DNA from: CAVVGZ01 sp963841845
GTDB lineage: Bacteria > Chloroflexota > Anaerolineae > Anaerolineales > Anaerolineaceae
Length of the DNA: 64,000 bases
NCBI GenBank assembly: GCA_963841845.1
Contig: CAWJEG010000007.1
Location: 62,001 to 126,000 of the forward strand
Reading direction: 5' to 3'
The translations under genes were made by a program, and so were the position numbers. The notes beneath the pieces were generated by a model, which saw only the letters and a list, made by a program, of their open reading frames with translations, was not told the DNA's origin and did no database searches. Below, piece after piece: positions 27,409 through 36,627 of the stretch. Within the stretch, counting starts at the first letter, position 1; every line of letters starts with the position of its first letter.

Positions 27409-27660
27409 TACATTGAAAAAAAGAATCAATAAATGAAATAAACCTATTATCGAGTTGCTCCAACACATCCAGGATTCGATCGGGGTCCTGCTCGCAAAGA
27501 ATTGGCTTATAACATTCTTATATTTTCATTTTTGGATGATGCAAAAAACTGGTCATTTACCTGAGAAACAAGCTTCCTCTCTATAAATTGGAGATTAATC
27601 AATGGATTGGATTGAATGTTATAATCTGAAATACGGTAATATTCATATTTTATAGAGTGT
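27409..27660. other. gene-free stretch between the ROK promoter and the riboswitch
   Basis: No frame with coding character is visible. It should hold the plus-strand promoter of the riboswitch-ATPase transcript. A TATAAT at about 27621-27626 is a candidate -10 box, but no matching -35 was found at normal spacing. Confidence 0.35.
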
Positions 27661-27795
27661 TACCCTTATCAGTTGGGGAGTAGCAGCCAGTTGATCTGGA
27701 ATGGTTTATCGTCATGACGGGACACCGAATCCCCGGTAAACCTGCCTTATAGGTGATGCAAGACCAACACAATAAGTGTGTTGGTCTTGCTTGAT
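27661..27795 (+). ncRNA. yybP-ykoY family (Mn2+) riboswitch with 3' competing hairpin
   Basis: The leader contains the family's two invariant segments, GGGGAGTAGC (27675-27684) and GCAAGACC (27758-27765), with TCGTCA between them. P1 is formed by GTTGG (27672-27676) and CCAAC (27764-27768). A P2 hairpin CCAG/CTGG follows the first segment. The 3' P1 strand is also part of a 13-bp perfect hairpin (27758-27770 with 27778-27790). Mn2+-stabilised P1 would prevent that hairpin, turning expression on. The hairpin has a poor T-run, so control may be at transcription or translation. This family is known to sense Mn2+ and to precede P-type ATPases and MntP/UPF0016 exporters. The ATPase ATG lies 33 bases further on. 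Confidence 0.85.
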
Positions 27796-27827
27796 TACCG
27801 GCATAAATGTCTGAGAATAGGAGCAAG

Positions 27828-30581
27828 ATGAAAACCTGGTATCAATATGAAATACAAGAAGTAATTAATACCCTCGGCAGTGATGGTGCCAGTGGATTAG
27901 GTTCAGAGGAAGCCGCTAAACTACTAAAAAAATATGGCCCAAATGAATTAGTCGACCGGGGAATCAAGAGTCCCTGGAAAATCCTCTGGGAGCAATTCAC
28001 CGGCTTGATGGTTTTGATTTTAATAGTGGCGGCCGTCATTTCTGGCATTCTTGGGGAGAAAACAGATGTAATTGTTATCATGATCATTGTTGTCCTGAAT
28101 GCCGCCCTTGGGTTTACCCAGGAGTACCGCGCTGAGAAGTCAATAGCTGCCTTGAAGAAAATGGCCGTTCCAAAAGTCCGGGTAAAAAGAGATGGTCGTG
28201 TTCGCGAAATTCGCGCCCAGGAGCTTGTGCCGGGCGATATCATTCTGCTGGAAGCGGGGAATACAGTCCCTGCCGATGCCCGCGTTATCGAATCAATCAA
28301 TTTAAGAGCCCTGGAATCCATTCTTACTGGTGAATCAGAACCGGTGGAAAAGGTCACTGGCGCTATTCCTAAAGAGGGACTGCCGGTGGGGGATCAACAA
28401 AATATGCTTTTTATGGGAACGGTCATACCTTTCGGCCGCGGTTCGGCAGTTATCACCGAGACCGGTATGCGCACTGAGCTTGGAAAAATCGCTGAGATGA
28501 TCCAGTCGGTGGAAGACGAGATGACACCGCTGCAAAAAAAGCTTGACCAGTTCGGTAAATTGCTTGCACTAATTGCATTGGGAATTGTTGTCCTGGTATT
28601 TATTGAAGGGCTGCTTTCCGGTGAGGACCTTGGAATTTTGCTGCGCACATCCATCAGCATGGCTGTCGCTGTGGTACCAGAAGGCCTGCCGGCCGTGGTT
28701 ACCATCGCCCTTGCGCTGGGAGCTCAAAGAATGCTCAAGCGCCAGGCACTTATCCGCAAGCTCCCGGCTGTGGAGACACTCGGGTCAGTAACAGTGATTT
28801 GCTCGGATAAAACAGGAACACTTACCGAAAATAAAATGACGGTCACAATTCTCGATGTGGCAGAAAACCGGCTTGATTTTATGGAAAACCTCAAGGATTT
28901 CAGCCCATCGATCACCTCCAGTGATGCAGCCCACCCAATTATTTTGGGGAATGATGCGGCTGCCATCCTGCTGTCCTGTGGCGCACTTTGTAATGATGCT
29001 TTCCTGGAAGCATCTGAGGATGATCCGGAATCCTATACCACAGTTGGAGACCCAACCGAAGGTGCGCTGGTCATTGCGGCAGCTAAAGTCGGTTTAATCA
29101 AAAATGCATTGGAAGGCTCTTTTCCGCGTGTCGCTGAGCTTCCATTTGACTCCGACCGCAAACGAATGACCACCTTGCATCAGATCACTGATAATCTACC
29201 CCAATTGTTACAACCAACCTGGGAAAAGCTCTCCCAGCATGTCTGGGATCTCAAATACCTGGCGATTACAAAAGGAGCCGTGGATGGTTTGCTGGAAATC
29301 TCCAGCAGGGTTTGGATAAACGGAGTCATCCAGGAAATGAACGAGGACTGGCTGAAACGAATTCGCATGTCCAACGATATGATGGCAAAAGATGGTATGC
29401 GCGTTCTCGGGCTTGCATTTCGTTCAAGGAATAATAAAGATATCAATATAGAGAACGATCCATTAGAATCTGACCTCGTTTTTGTTGGTATGTTTGGCAT
29501 GATCGATCCGGCCCGTCCGGAAGCCAGGGATGCAGTTACAACCGCCCGTACAGCAGGTATTCATCCCGTGATGATTACTGGCGATCACCCCCTGACCGCA
29601 ATGAATATCGCCAAAAAACTGGGGATAGCACGCAACGAGTTGATTATGACCGGACGTGATCTGGCAGAAATCAGTACAGAAGATCTGGAAAAAACTGTTG
29701 AGGATATTTCAGTTTACGCCCGCGTATCCCCGGAACATAAAATGAAAATCATCACCGCCCTGCAAAACCTGGGCCATATTGTGGCTATGACTGGTGATGG
29801 TGTCAATGACGCTCCTGCCTTGAAGAAAGCCGATATCGGGGTTGCCATGGGAATAACCGGTACGGACGTATCCAAAGAGGCATCCGACATGGTGTTATTG
29901 AATGATAATTTTGCCACCATTGTCGCAGCCGTGGAAGAGGGTCGACGTATCTATGACAATATCCGCAAATTTATTAAATATACGATGACTTCAAATTTTG
30001 GTGAAATCGTAACCATGCTTGCTGCCCCGCTCATCGGTATGCCCATCCCACTCGTTCCGTTGCAAATATTATGGATAAACCTGGTCACAGACGGTGTGCC
30101 GGGCCTTGCGTTGTCTGTTGAGCCAGCCGAATCGAATACCATGAAACGTCCCCCACACAACCCCAACGAGAACATCCTTGGCCGGGGACTGGTGTGGGAT
30201 ATCTTGTGGATTGGATTCTTGATGGGGTTTATTTCGCTCCTGTCAGGATTTACCTTCTGGCAAAACGGCCAGGAGTCCTGGCGTACAATGGTTTTCACAA
30301 CCCTGACCCTCGCCCAGATGGGTAATGCGCTGGCAACCCGCTCCGATTATGATTCTCTCTTTAAGATCGGTCTTTTTTCTAATAAGGCCATGCTGGCATC
30401 GATCCTGTTAACCTTCATCCTTCAAATGGCAGTTGTCTATATCCCGTTTTTTCAGGAAATCTTTGATACCGTTGCATTAACCCCGCAAGAACTGGCCATA
30501 TCCCTGGCGTTCAGTACCATTGTATTCTTTGGTGTTGAAACCGGAAAGTGGATTAAACGAGCCAATAAAAAAAGAAACTAA
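27828..30581 (+). CDS. P2A-type cation-transporting ATPase (Ca2+/Mn2+ exporter)
   Basis: This is a 917-residue P-type ATPase. The actuator domain has L-T-G-E-S-E-P-V. M4 reads V-P-E-G-L-P-A-V-V-T. The phosphorylated Asp is D327 in S-D-K-T-G-T-L-T, and the hinge is M-T-G-D-G-V-N-D-A-P. M6 has N-L-V-T-D-G-V-P. These M4 and M6 residues form the single Ca/Mn site of P2A pumps. The ATG at 27828 is chosen over 27807 because AGGAG lies 4 bases upstream and M-K-T-W-Y-Q matches relatives. The yybP-ykoY riboswitch in the leader points to manganese detoxification, as for the Lactococcus pump YoaB, with Ca2+ a possible second substrate. A terminator follows, so the gene is monocistronic. Confidence 0.93.
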   Translation: MKTWYQYEIQEVINTLGSDGASGLGSEEAAKLLKKYGPNELVDRGIKSPWKILWEQFTGLMVLILIVAAVISGILGEKTDVIVIMIIVVLNAALGFTQEYRAEKSIAALKKMAVPKVRVKRDGRVREIRAQELVPGDIILLEAGNTVPADARVIESINLRALESILTGESEPVEKVTGAIPKEGLPVGDQQNMLFMGTVIPFGRGSAVITETGMRTELGKIAEMIQSVEDEMTPLQKKLDQFGKLLALIALGIVVLVFIEGLLSGEDLGILLRTSISMAVAVVPEGLPAVVTIALALGAQRMLKRQALIRKLPAVETLGSVTVICSDKTGTLTENKMTVTILDVAENRLDFMENLKDFSPSITSSDAAHPIILGNDAAAILLSCGALCNDAFLEASEDDPESYTTVGDPTEGALVIAAAKVGLIKNALEGSFPRVAELPFDSDRKRMTTLHQITDNLPQLLQPTWEKLSQHVWDLKYLAITKGAVDGLLEISSRVWINGVIQEMNEDWLKRIRMSNDMMAKDGMRVLGLAFRSRNNKDINIENDPLESDLVFVGMFGMIDPARPEARDAVTTARTAGIHPVMITGDHPLTAMNIAKKLGIARNELIMTGRDLAEISTEDLEKTVEDISVYARVSPEHKMKIITALQNLGHIVAMTGDGVNDAPALKKADIGVAMGITGTDVSKEASDMVLLNDNFATIVAAVEEGRRIYDNIRKFIKYTMTSNFGEIVTMLAAPLIGMPIPLVPLQILWINLVTDGVPGLALSVEPAESNTMKRPPHNPNENILGRGLVWDILWIGFLMGFISLLSGFTFWQNGQESWRTMVFTTLTLAQMGNALATRSDYDSLFKIGLFSNKAMLASILLTFILQMAVVYIPFFQEIFDTVALTPQELAISLAFSTIVFFGVETGKWIKRANKKRN

Positions 30582-30607
30582 ACGACCACACTGCTTTCCC
30601 GGAACTG

Positions 30608-30645
30608 ACACCCTGGCTAAAATGAAAAAAGCCAGGGTGTTTTTG
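30608..30645 (+). terminator. rho-independent terminator after the ATPase gene
   Basis: An 11-bp perfect stem ACACCCTGGCT/AGCCAGGGTGT (30608-30618 with 30630-30640) is followed by TTTTTG. It lies 26 bases downstream of the ATPase stop. Confidence 0.9.
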
Positions 30646-30902
30646 TCATCGGTTGGAAGGCCCATTAGCCTGAGAGATACCTTCCTTCATCACCATAAAA
30701 AGGACAACCGGGTATTTGCCCCAATAAACATAGGATTAAAAGGAATAGAAAAAACAAGTTATAATAATTTACTGTGTCCTGGCAGGGTCCAGGAAATTTT
30801 TCGCATAGTACCCGTAAATCATTCCGGAAGCAAATTCATTAAAATGATGTTTCTTTCATCCAATATACAACTGATATGAAACCTTGAAATTGGAAAAACC
30901 TG
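30646..30902. other. non-coding stretch upstream of the COG4091-type gene
   Basis: No gene is seen here. A TATAAT occurs at about 30756-30761 on the plus strand without a good -35 partner. The promoter for the 30903-33294 gene pair is expected in this stretch. Confidence 0.3.
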
Positions 30903-32069
30903 ATGGATTCTAAAAAAATTACAAATATTGGTATTGTCGGTACAGGCTTCATTGCCCGTGGATTAATGATGGCTGTTGAGCACCTCCCGGATATGACAGT
31001 CTCGAGCGTACTCACACGCAGAAATCCAGATGATTTTTCCTTCCCAGAGCTATATACAAACTCCATCAACGAGCTGATTGATAAGAGCCAGCTCGTAGTA
31101 GAATGCGCCGGTGATCCAATATATGGCACCGATGTCATTTCTAATGCATTGGAGGCCTCCCTTCCGGTGGTTACCATGGACGCCGAGTTACAGGTGACCT
31201 CTGGTACTTATCTGTCCAGCAAGGGTTATCTCACCGAGGCTGAAGGCGACCAGCCGGGTGCTCTTGCGGCACTGCACCGTGATGCGCTTTCAATGGGATT
31301 CAAGCCGCTCGTCTATGGTAACCTGAAAGGCTTTCTAAACCATAATCCCACCCTGGAGGAGATGCAGCATTGGTCAAAAGTTCAGGGGATCAACCTGGAT
31401 CAGGTCACCGGTTTTACAGACGGGACAAAATTGCAGCTGGAGCAGGTCCTTGTGGCTAATGGTCTCGGAGCAGCTATTGCAAAACAGGGAATGTATGGCC
31501 TTTCAATAGAAGACATTGATGAGGGGTCCAAACATCTGGCTGAAAAGGCAAAGGAATTGGGGCAGCCAATTAGTGATTACTTGCTCTCTTCTCCAAACGC
31601 TAAAAAGAAACTTCCGGCAGGGGTGTTTATCACGGCTGAGCACGATCCCCGTCAAGCCCCCGCCTTAAAATACCTCAAATTAGGGGATGGTCCTTTTTAC
31701 ACCCTTTTACGAAATTATCATCTCTGCCACCTGGAAATTCCGAAAACAATCCGCCACGTCATTAACGGCGGTGATGTGCTGCTCAATAACAGTACTTCGC
31801 CCACAGCCAGTGTGGCGGTCATTGCAAAGACACATCTAAAGGTTGGGACCAGAATTGAACGCGCCCTGGGAAGCTTTCTGGTGAGGGGGGAAGCAATTCC
31901 CATCAAATCCATGCCGGATCACCTTCCAGTTGGATTAATGGGTAAGGCGGTAATCATCCGTACGGTGGAACCTGGCCAGATTATCACTTTTGATGATGTG
32001 GAAATCCCGGACACGCTGGCTCTCAAAGCCTGGCGGTACACCTTGCAGCAAATCGGCATAGATGGGTGA
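30903..32069 (+). CDS. COG4091-type homoserine-dehydrogenase-like oxidoreductase with C-terminal SAF domain
   Basis: This is a 388-residue protein. The N-terminus is a Rossmann fold with I-G-I-V-G-T-G-F-I-A-R-G. The middle, with G-N-L-K-G-F-L-N and G-F-T-D-G-T-K, resembles the catalytic half of homoserine-dehydrogenase relatives. The C-terminus is a SAF domain (L-K-V-G-T-R-I-E-R, V-E-P-G-Q-I-I-T-F-D-D-V-E). Such proteins are often mislabelled as flagellar FlgA because of the SAF part. They are implicated in catabolism of branched or unusual sugars and sugar acids, with NAD(P) as cofactor. The stop overlaps the next gene by 8 bases. The shared operon with an apiosidase-like protein suggests a role in using a plant-wall sugar; the substrate is an inference. 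Confidence 0.75.
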   Translation: MDSKKITNIGIVGTGFIARGLMMAVEHLPDMTVSSVLTRRNPDDFSFPELYTNSINELIDKSQLVVECAGDPIYGTDVISNALEASLPVVTMDAELQVTSGTYLSSKGYLTEAEGDQPGALAALHRDALSMGFKPLVYGNLKGFLNHNPTLEEMQHWSKVQGINLDQVTGFTDGTKLQLEQVLVANGLGAAIAKQGMYGLSIEDIDEGSKHLAEKAKELGQPISDYLLSSPNAKKKLPAGVFITAEHDPRQAPALKYLKLGDGPFYTLLRNYHLCHLEIPKTIRHVINGGDVLLNNSTSPTASVAVIAKTHLKVGTRIERALGSFLVRGEAIPIKSMPDHLPVGLMGKAVIIRTVEPGQIITFDDVEIPDTLALKAWRYTLQQIGIDG

Positions 32070-33294
32070 CCATCTGGAAGGGTTTCTTGCGGATACCTGG
32101 TGGTACGGCCTCACCTCCCGCCTTTCTGATTCAGCCTTGCAGCGGCTGGCACAACAAAGAGTAAAACAGGGCTTCAACGCAGTACAAATTGTTTTTGGTA
32201 TCCCTCCTGAAACCACACCAGAAAATCCCAACGCATCCAGTCCATTTGGACCAGCCTGGCATCTGGATGGGACGTTTAATGCAGCTTACCTGCAGTTTGC
32301 CCGGCAACGGATTCAATATCTCAATGCACTTGGATTGGCGGTTGTGATCTATGGAGCCTGGGGAAACCAGATCGGCTGGCTGGGCATCGGCAGGATGCTG
32401 GATTGGTGGTCGCAGATCCTGGATACAACCGGCGATCTTAAGGTAATTTACTGCCTGACAGGCGAAAGCAACCTTAATCCGGACAATCGTGATGAAAAGT
32501 TGTTCGATAATTTTTCGCCCAACCTGCCAGGACTGACAGACTTAAACCAATCAAATTTCCTCAATGGTCTTCTTAGCAATATTCGCAGCAGGCATTCCCT
32601 CCGACTTCAAAACCGCCGGCGGGCATGGAGCATCGTCCTGGACTATGTCTCACGGAATACTGAAAAACCTGTTTTAATTCATCCACTGCCGCTTGAAACT
32701 GGATTCGGGGTTGTTGAAAATCCCCACCTTTTAGCTGCCAATACAGTTCAAAGCGGCCACAGCCAATCCTCCCGACACCTCCTTCTGGAACTTCCCCTCC
32801 AGCATTTCGGCTTGAATGATCCTGCAGGAAGGGGATTTATAAACCTGGAACCCTGGTATGAGGGCATTAAAAGCCAATTTTGGATGAAGGACCAGTTGTA
32901 TGCTTATTGGGTGACCATGCTGGCAGGTTCATCCGGTTATTGCTACGGTGCCCAGGGCATTTGGAACCTCGGTGACGGGGAGTTCCTTAATCACTGGGGT
33001 AATCAAACATTCGAACAGGCCCTCTCCCTGGATACTCCTGGGTTGATCGGGTTGTCACACCAGGTACATTTAACCTTCAACAATCCGCCGGGTGAGGTTA
33101 TCCCGGTGATGAAAGGCAAATCCTTATTCAGCCTGACCCGTCAATTCTTGGATTCTGCCATCACCTTTATCCCTGAAATTAAGGATGCTCCGGAAATCCC
33201 TTCTGGTGCAATCTGGCTTCCTCTGCAGGGGTCATTTTCTTCTATCCTTCCAGATAACGGCCAGGTTGTTATAATTTCAGGGAAAAATACTTAA
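32062..33294 (+). CDS. apiosidase-like (DUF4038-type) TIM-barrel protein
   Basis: This is a 410-residue protein with no signal peptide. The opening F-L-A-D-T-W-W-Y-G-L and the repeated pattern Q-G-F-N-A-V-Q-I-V-F-G suggest a TIM-barrel glycosidase of the DUF4038/apiosidase-like group. So do the later N-L-E-P-W-Y-E-G segment (candidate acid/base or nucleophile Glu) and G-A-Q-G-I-W-N. Relatives remove apiose from rhamnogalacturonan II or act on similar side chains. This protein appears cytoplasmic, so it would act on an imported oligosaccharide. It overlaps the upstream oxidoreductase by 8 bases and has no ribosome site of its own outside that gene, implying translational coupling. The specific activity is unproven. 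Confidence 0.65.
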   Translation: MGDHLEGFLADTWWYGLTSRLSDSALQRLAQQRVKQGFNAVQIVFGIPPETTPENPNASSPFGPAWHLDGTFNAAYLQFARQRIQYLNALGLAVVIYGAWGNQIGWLGIGRMLDWWSQILDTTGDLKVIYCLTGESNLNPDNRDEKLFDNFSPNLPGLTDLNQSNFLNGLLSNIRSRHSLRLQNRRRAWSIVLDYVSRNTEKPVLIHPLPLETGFGVVENPHLLAANTVQSGHSQSSRHLLLELPLQHFGLNDPAGRGFINLEPWYEGIKSQFWMKDQLYAYWVTMLAGSSGYCYGAQGIWNLGDGEFLNHWGNQTFEQALSLDTPGLIGLSHQVHLTFNNPPGEVIPVMKGKSLFSLTRQFLDSAITFIPEIKDAPEIPSGAIWLPLQGSFSSILPDNGQVVIISGKNT

Positions 33295-33424
33295 GTAAGG
33301 GTTTTGGCTCAAATTATTATTGATCGTAAATTTCCTTGGTTGACACCTGTGCCAAAACCTATCATCCGTGAAGGAATGCTTGTCTTAATAGTCAAGCATA
33401 TTACCAAAAACCATCTACAGTCAA

Positions 33425-33453
33425 TTGGTCCGGAAGAAGTATAGGTTTATACT
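33425..33453 (+). promoter_or_regulatory. candidate promoter for msrA
   Basis: TTGGTC and TATACT lie 17 bases apart (4/6 and 5/6 matches to consensus), ending 79 bases upstream of the msrA ATG. The rest of the 236-base interval before msrA shows nothing else. Confidence 0.4.
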
Positions 33454-33531
33454 AAAATATGTGGGATGTGTAGCTTATTAAAAAATCAGCTCCCGGGAAT
33501 TTTTCAGGGAGTAGAAAGCAGGATTATAAAC

Positions 33532-34086
33532 ATGAATCAGGAAATCAATAACAATAAAGAAATTACCACCTTGGGTGGCGGGTGCTTTTGGTGCCTGGAG
33601 GCAGTTTATGACCAGTTTCAAGGGGTGTTGGATGTTGTCTCCGGTTATGCCGGCGGCGATAAAGACAACCCCAGCTACCAGCAGGTTTGCACCGGCACCA
33701 CTGGCCATGCTGAGGTTGTCCAGATCACATTCGATCCTGGACTGGTCACATTCCGGGAAATTCTGGAAGTGTTTTTCACCATCCATGACCCGACAACCTT
33801 GAACCGTCAGGGGGCAGATATTGGCACACAGTACCGGTCAATAATTTTCTACCATTCCGAAGAGCAAAAACAAACTGCTCTGCAGGTAATGAAGGAACTG
33901 CAAGAGGAAGGTCTTTGGGAAAAACCAGTTGTAACCGAACTTGAGCCTGCTACAGATTTTTATCCAGCTGAGGATTACCACCAAAATTACTTTGTCAACA
34001 ATCCTGGCCAGGGGTACTGCCGGGCGGTGGTTGCTCCCAAGGTGGCCAAGTTCCGCCATAAATTTATGCAAAAACTGAAGAATTAG
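33532..34086 (+). CDS. msrA: peptide-methionine (S)-S-oxide reductase
   Basis: This enzyme reduces methionine-S-sulfoxide in proteins and as free amino acid, using a thioredoxin-linked cysteine relay. The 184-residue protein has the catalytic motif G-G-C-F-W-C near the N-terminus, then G-Y-A-G-G, G-H-A-E-V-V, and F-F-x-I-H-D-P-T-x-x-N-R-Q-G-x-D-x-G-T-Q-Y-R-S. The resolving region A-E-D-Y-H-Q-N-Y is also present. A C-terminal G-Y-C-R gives a further Cys. The ATG at 33532 gives the usual length; a longer frame from 33466 adds 22 non-family residues. It is a standalone gene, soluble and cytoplasmic. Confidence 0.96.
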   Translation: MNQEINNNKEITTLGGGCFWCLEAVYDQFQGVLDVVSGYAGGDKDNPSYQQVCTGTTGHAEVVQITFDPGLVTFREILEVFFTIHDPTTLNRQGADIGTQYRSIIFYHSEEQKQTALQVMKELQEEGLWEKPVVTELEPATDFYPAEDYHQNYFVNNPGQGYCRAVVAPKVAKFRHKFMQKLKN

Positions 34087-34352
34087 GCGTGCGATCTTTA
34101 TACTTGCTGGTATATAACCAAAATAAGCAATAATTCACTCCTGATACGGTTTCTTAATTTTGAATCCGGAAATCATATTTTCTTGCATAATAATGATTAA
34201 TACAGGATAAACGAATCACGAATCAGGGATTCAGGAAGATTGAATGCATCTGTCCTGCGTTCCAAATCATGTCAATAAGGGACTTTTAAAAGACATATTG
34301 ATATAAGGGGATACGTTACACCGAAACCCGGCATGACAAATAGGCTGTCGTT

Positions 34353-35076
34353 CTAATCTAAAAGCAGCTCTATCTGGTCCTTATCTAGGGATTTAAAATC
34401 ATCCAGTATCTCAAATGTTTTTGTGGCTCCCAGTCGGTTTGCCCCGGCATGTATCGCATTGATGGCTGTCTTCAGACTTCGCACGCCGTGTGCTGCCTTG
34501 ACACCAACTTGCGGACTGACCGTGCTGCGCATCAGCCGTAGGTTCTCCACGGTATGTCCCGTTGGCGCAAAACCGGTGGAGGTTTTTACATAATTCGCTC
34601 CTGCCTCCTCTGCAATCTGGCATGCCAGAATAATTTGTTCCCTGTTCAAATAATGGGTTTCTAGGATAACTTTTAAAGTCAGATCGGGACCCATGGCATG
34701 GCGTACAGCACGGATATCTTTCAGGACACAGGAGCGGTCACCCTCAAGCAGCCTGCCAATATTGAGCACCATGTCAATCTCCTGCCCTCCCATATTTACA
34801 ATATCCTCTGCTTCGTATGCTTTGACAATTGATCGGTTCGCTCCCTGTGGAAAGCCAACCACAGAACCGGCATTTACGCCTGTCCCGGAAAGGATCTCCA
34901 CTGCAATGGGCAGGAAGGAGGGCTGCACAAATACGCAGGAAATGTTGTATTTTGCCGCCCGCTGGCACATACTCCGTAATATCCTTTGAGGTTGTTTCTG
35001 GTATAAGGATGGCATGATCCAGAATTTTGGCAAATTGTCCTTGAGTCAGAGTTTTTATATCGACTATTGGTTCCAT
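34353..35076 (-). CDS. deoC: deoxyribose-phosphate aldolase, one frameshift
   Basis: This class I aldolase cleaves 2-deoxyribose-5-phosphate to glyceraldehyde-3-phosphate and acetaldehyde. Visible are the N-terminal I-L-D-H-A-I-L-I-P, then G-F-P-Q-G-A, E-I-D-M-V-L-N-I-G, L-K-V-I-L-E-T and Y-V-K-T-S-T-G-F with the Schiff-base Lys. V-K-A-A-H-G-V-R is also present. The frame breaks at about 34966-34969: one surplus G after I-T-E-Y, and removal gives C-Q-R-A-A-K-Y. Total length (about 241 codons) is normal. It lies 42 bases after guaB in the purH-guaB-deoC run, linking purine synthesis with deoxynucleoside salvage. Confidence 0.9.
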
Positions 35077-35118
35077 ATTTATCCTCAGTATTATTCCGAT
35101 TTCAATTCAAGCATTCAA

Positions 35119-36600
35119 TTATTTGTTTCGCTGGTAATTGGGTGCCTCGCGGGTTATGGTGATATCATGCGGGTGGCTCTCGATCAACCCGGAAGTTGTG
35201 ATGCGCACCAGTCTTGTTTTTATGCGAAGATCCTCCAGTGTGGCAGCTCCGGCATAACCCATTCCAGAACGCACTCCGCCCACCAGCTGGTAAATATACT
35301 CGGATAGGGTACCCCGGTAGGATACCAACCCCTCCACGCCTTCGGGGACCAGCTTCCCATTCCCTTCCTGGCCGCTCCCATACCTGTCTTTGCCAAAGCC
35401 CTGCATTGCCCCGATGCTGCCCATGCCGCGGTACATTTTGTACTGCCTTCCTTCATAGAGAATGGTTTCACCGGGGGATTCTTCCAATCCTGCCAGCATG
35501 CTGCCCAGCATGACCGTATCCGCACCTGCCACAATTGCTTTAGTGATGTCGCCGCTGTATTTCATACCGCCGTCTGCAATCACCGGTATGTTCCGCCGGC
35601 GGGCAGCTTGGGAACATTCATAAATTGCCCGCATTTGCGGCATTCCTGCTCCCGAGATGACCCGGGTGGTGCAGATAGATCCCGCACCCACCCCCACCTT
35701 GATTGCATCTGCCCCGGCTTCGATTAATCGCTCCGTTCCTGCCGCAGTGACAACGTTCCCCGCAATCACCGGCAGGTCTTGCTTGATTTGCTTGATACGC
35801 TGGATTGTCTTTAATACCCCGGCCGAATCCCCATGGGCAGTGTCCACAACAATCACATCCAGGCCTTTGCTTAGCATCATTTCCAGGCGGATCTCAACAT
35901 CTGCCCCAACCCCAACCGCTGCTCCCACCAGCAGCCGTCCACTGGCATCCAGGGCTGCATTGGGGTATTTAATTTTCTTCTGAATATCTTTGACAGTAAT
36001 CAATCCCACCAGGCGCCCTTGATCATCAACCAGGGGTAGTTTTTCAATGCGGTGTTTTTGGAGTATCGATTTGGCACGTTCCAGTGTTGTCCCCAGCTGG
36101 GCTGTGACCAGGGGTTGGGGGGTCATAAACTCGGTCACCGGTTTGAGAAAGTCCTCCTCGGATGCAAAGCGGATATCCCGGTTGGTGAGTATCCCTACCA
36201 GTTTTTCGGTGGCAGGATCCACGATTGGAACTCCGCTGATATGAAAGCGTGACATGATATCCTCTGCCTCCTGCAGGATCGCTGTCGGCGGGAGGGTAAT
36301 CGGGTCGGCAATCATTCCCGATTCCGAGCGTTTAACGGTCTCAATCTCTTTCATTTGTGCTTCCGGAGACATATTGCGATGAACAATTCCAATTCCCCCT
36401 TCGCGGGCCATTCCGATGGCCATGCGAGATTCGGTAACCGTGTCCATTGCCGCTGAGATCAGCGGTGTATTTAACCAGATATCCGCTGCCAGGTGGGCTT
36501 TCACATCCACCTGGGAGGGAAGAACCTCGCTGTAACCGGGAACAATCAACACATCGTCAAAGGTCAGTGCGTCAAAATCATTCAGTAAAAATTCGTTCAT
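35119..36600 (-). CDS. guaB: inosine-5'-monophosphate dehydrogenase
   Basis: This enzyme oxidises IMP to XMP with NAD+, the committed step to GMP. The 493-residue protein starts with the barrel half (A-L-T-F-D-D-V-L-I-V-P). It then has two CBS domains (about residues 95-215) that usually bind adenine nucleotides, then D-T-A-H-G and the catalytic-loop G-S-I-C-T-T-R-V. The flap R-Y-G-S-G-Q-E and the C-terminal active-site segment L-V-P-E-G-V-E-G follow. The start at 36600 has GGAG 9 bases upstream; an ATG at 36615 would sit on that site. It follows purH by 27 bases in one operon. Confidence 0.96.
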   Translation of the reverse strand: MNEFLLNDFDALTFDDVLIVPGYSEVLPSQVDVKAHLAADIWLNTPLISAAMDTVTESRMAIGMAREGGIGIVHRNMSPEAQMKEIETVKRSESGMIADPITLPPTAILQEAEDIMSRFHISGVPIVDPATEKLVGILTNRDIRFASEEDFLKPVTEFMTPQPLVTAQLGTTLERAKSILQKHRIEKLPLVDDQGRLVGLITVKDIQKKIKYPNAALDASGRLLVGAAVGVGADVEIRLEMMLSKGLDVIVVDTAHGDSAGVLKTIQRIKQIKQDLPVIAGNVVTAAGTERLIEAGADAIKVGVGAGSICTTRVISGAGMPQMRAIYECSQAARRRNIPVIADGGMKYSGDITKAIVAGADTVMLGSMLAGLEESPGETILYEGRQYKMYRGMGSIGAMQGFGKDRYGSGQEGNGKLVPEGVEGLVSYRGTLSEYIYQLVGGVRSGMGYAGAATLEDLRIKTRLVRITTSGLIESHPHDITITREAPNYQRNK

Positions 36601-36627
36601 CTCAAATATCTCCATGAAGGATATGCT

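Noticed and set aside
30903..32069. Annotating the SAF-domain protein as flagellar FlgA
   Set aside because: Only the C-terminal SAF part is shared with FlgA; the N-terminal Rossmann and catalytic regions are of the homoserine-dehydrogenase-like type and no flagellar genes are nearby.
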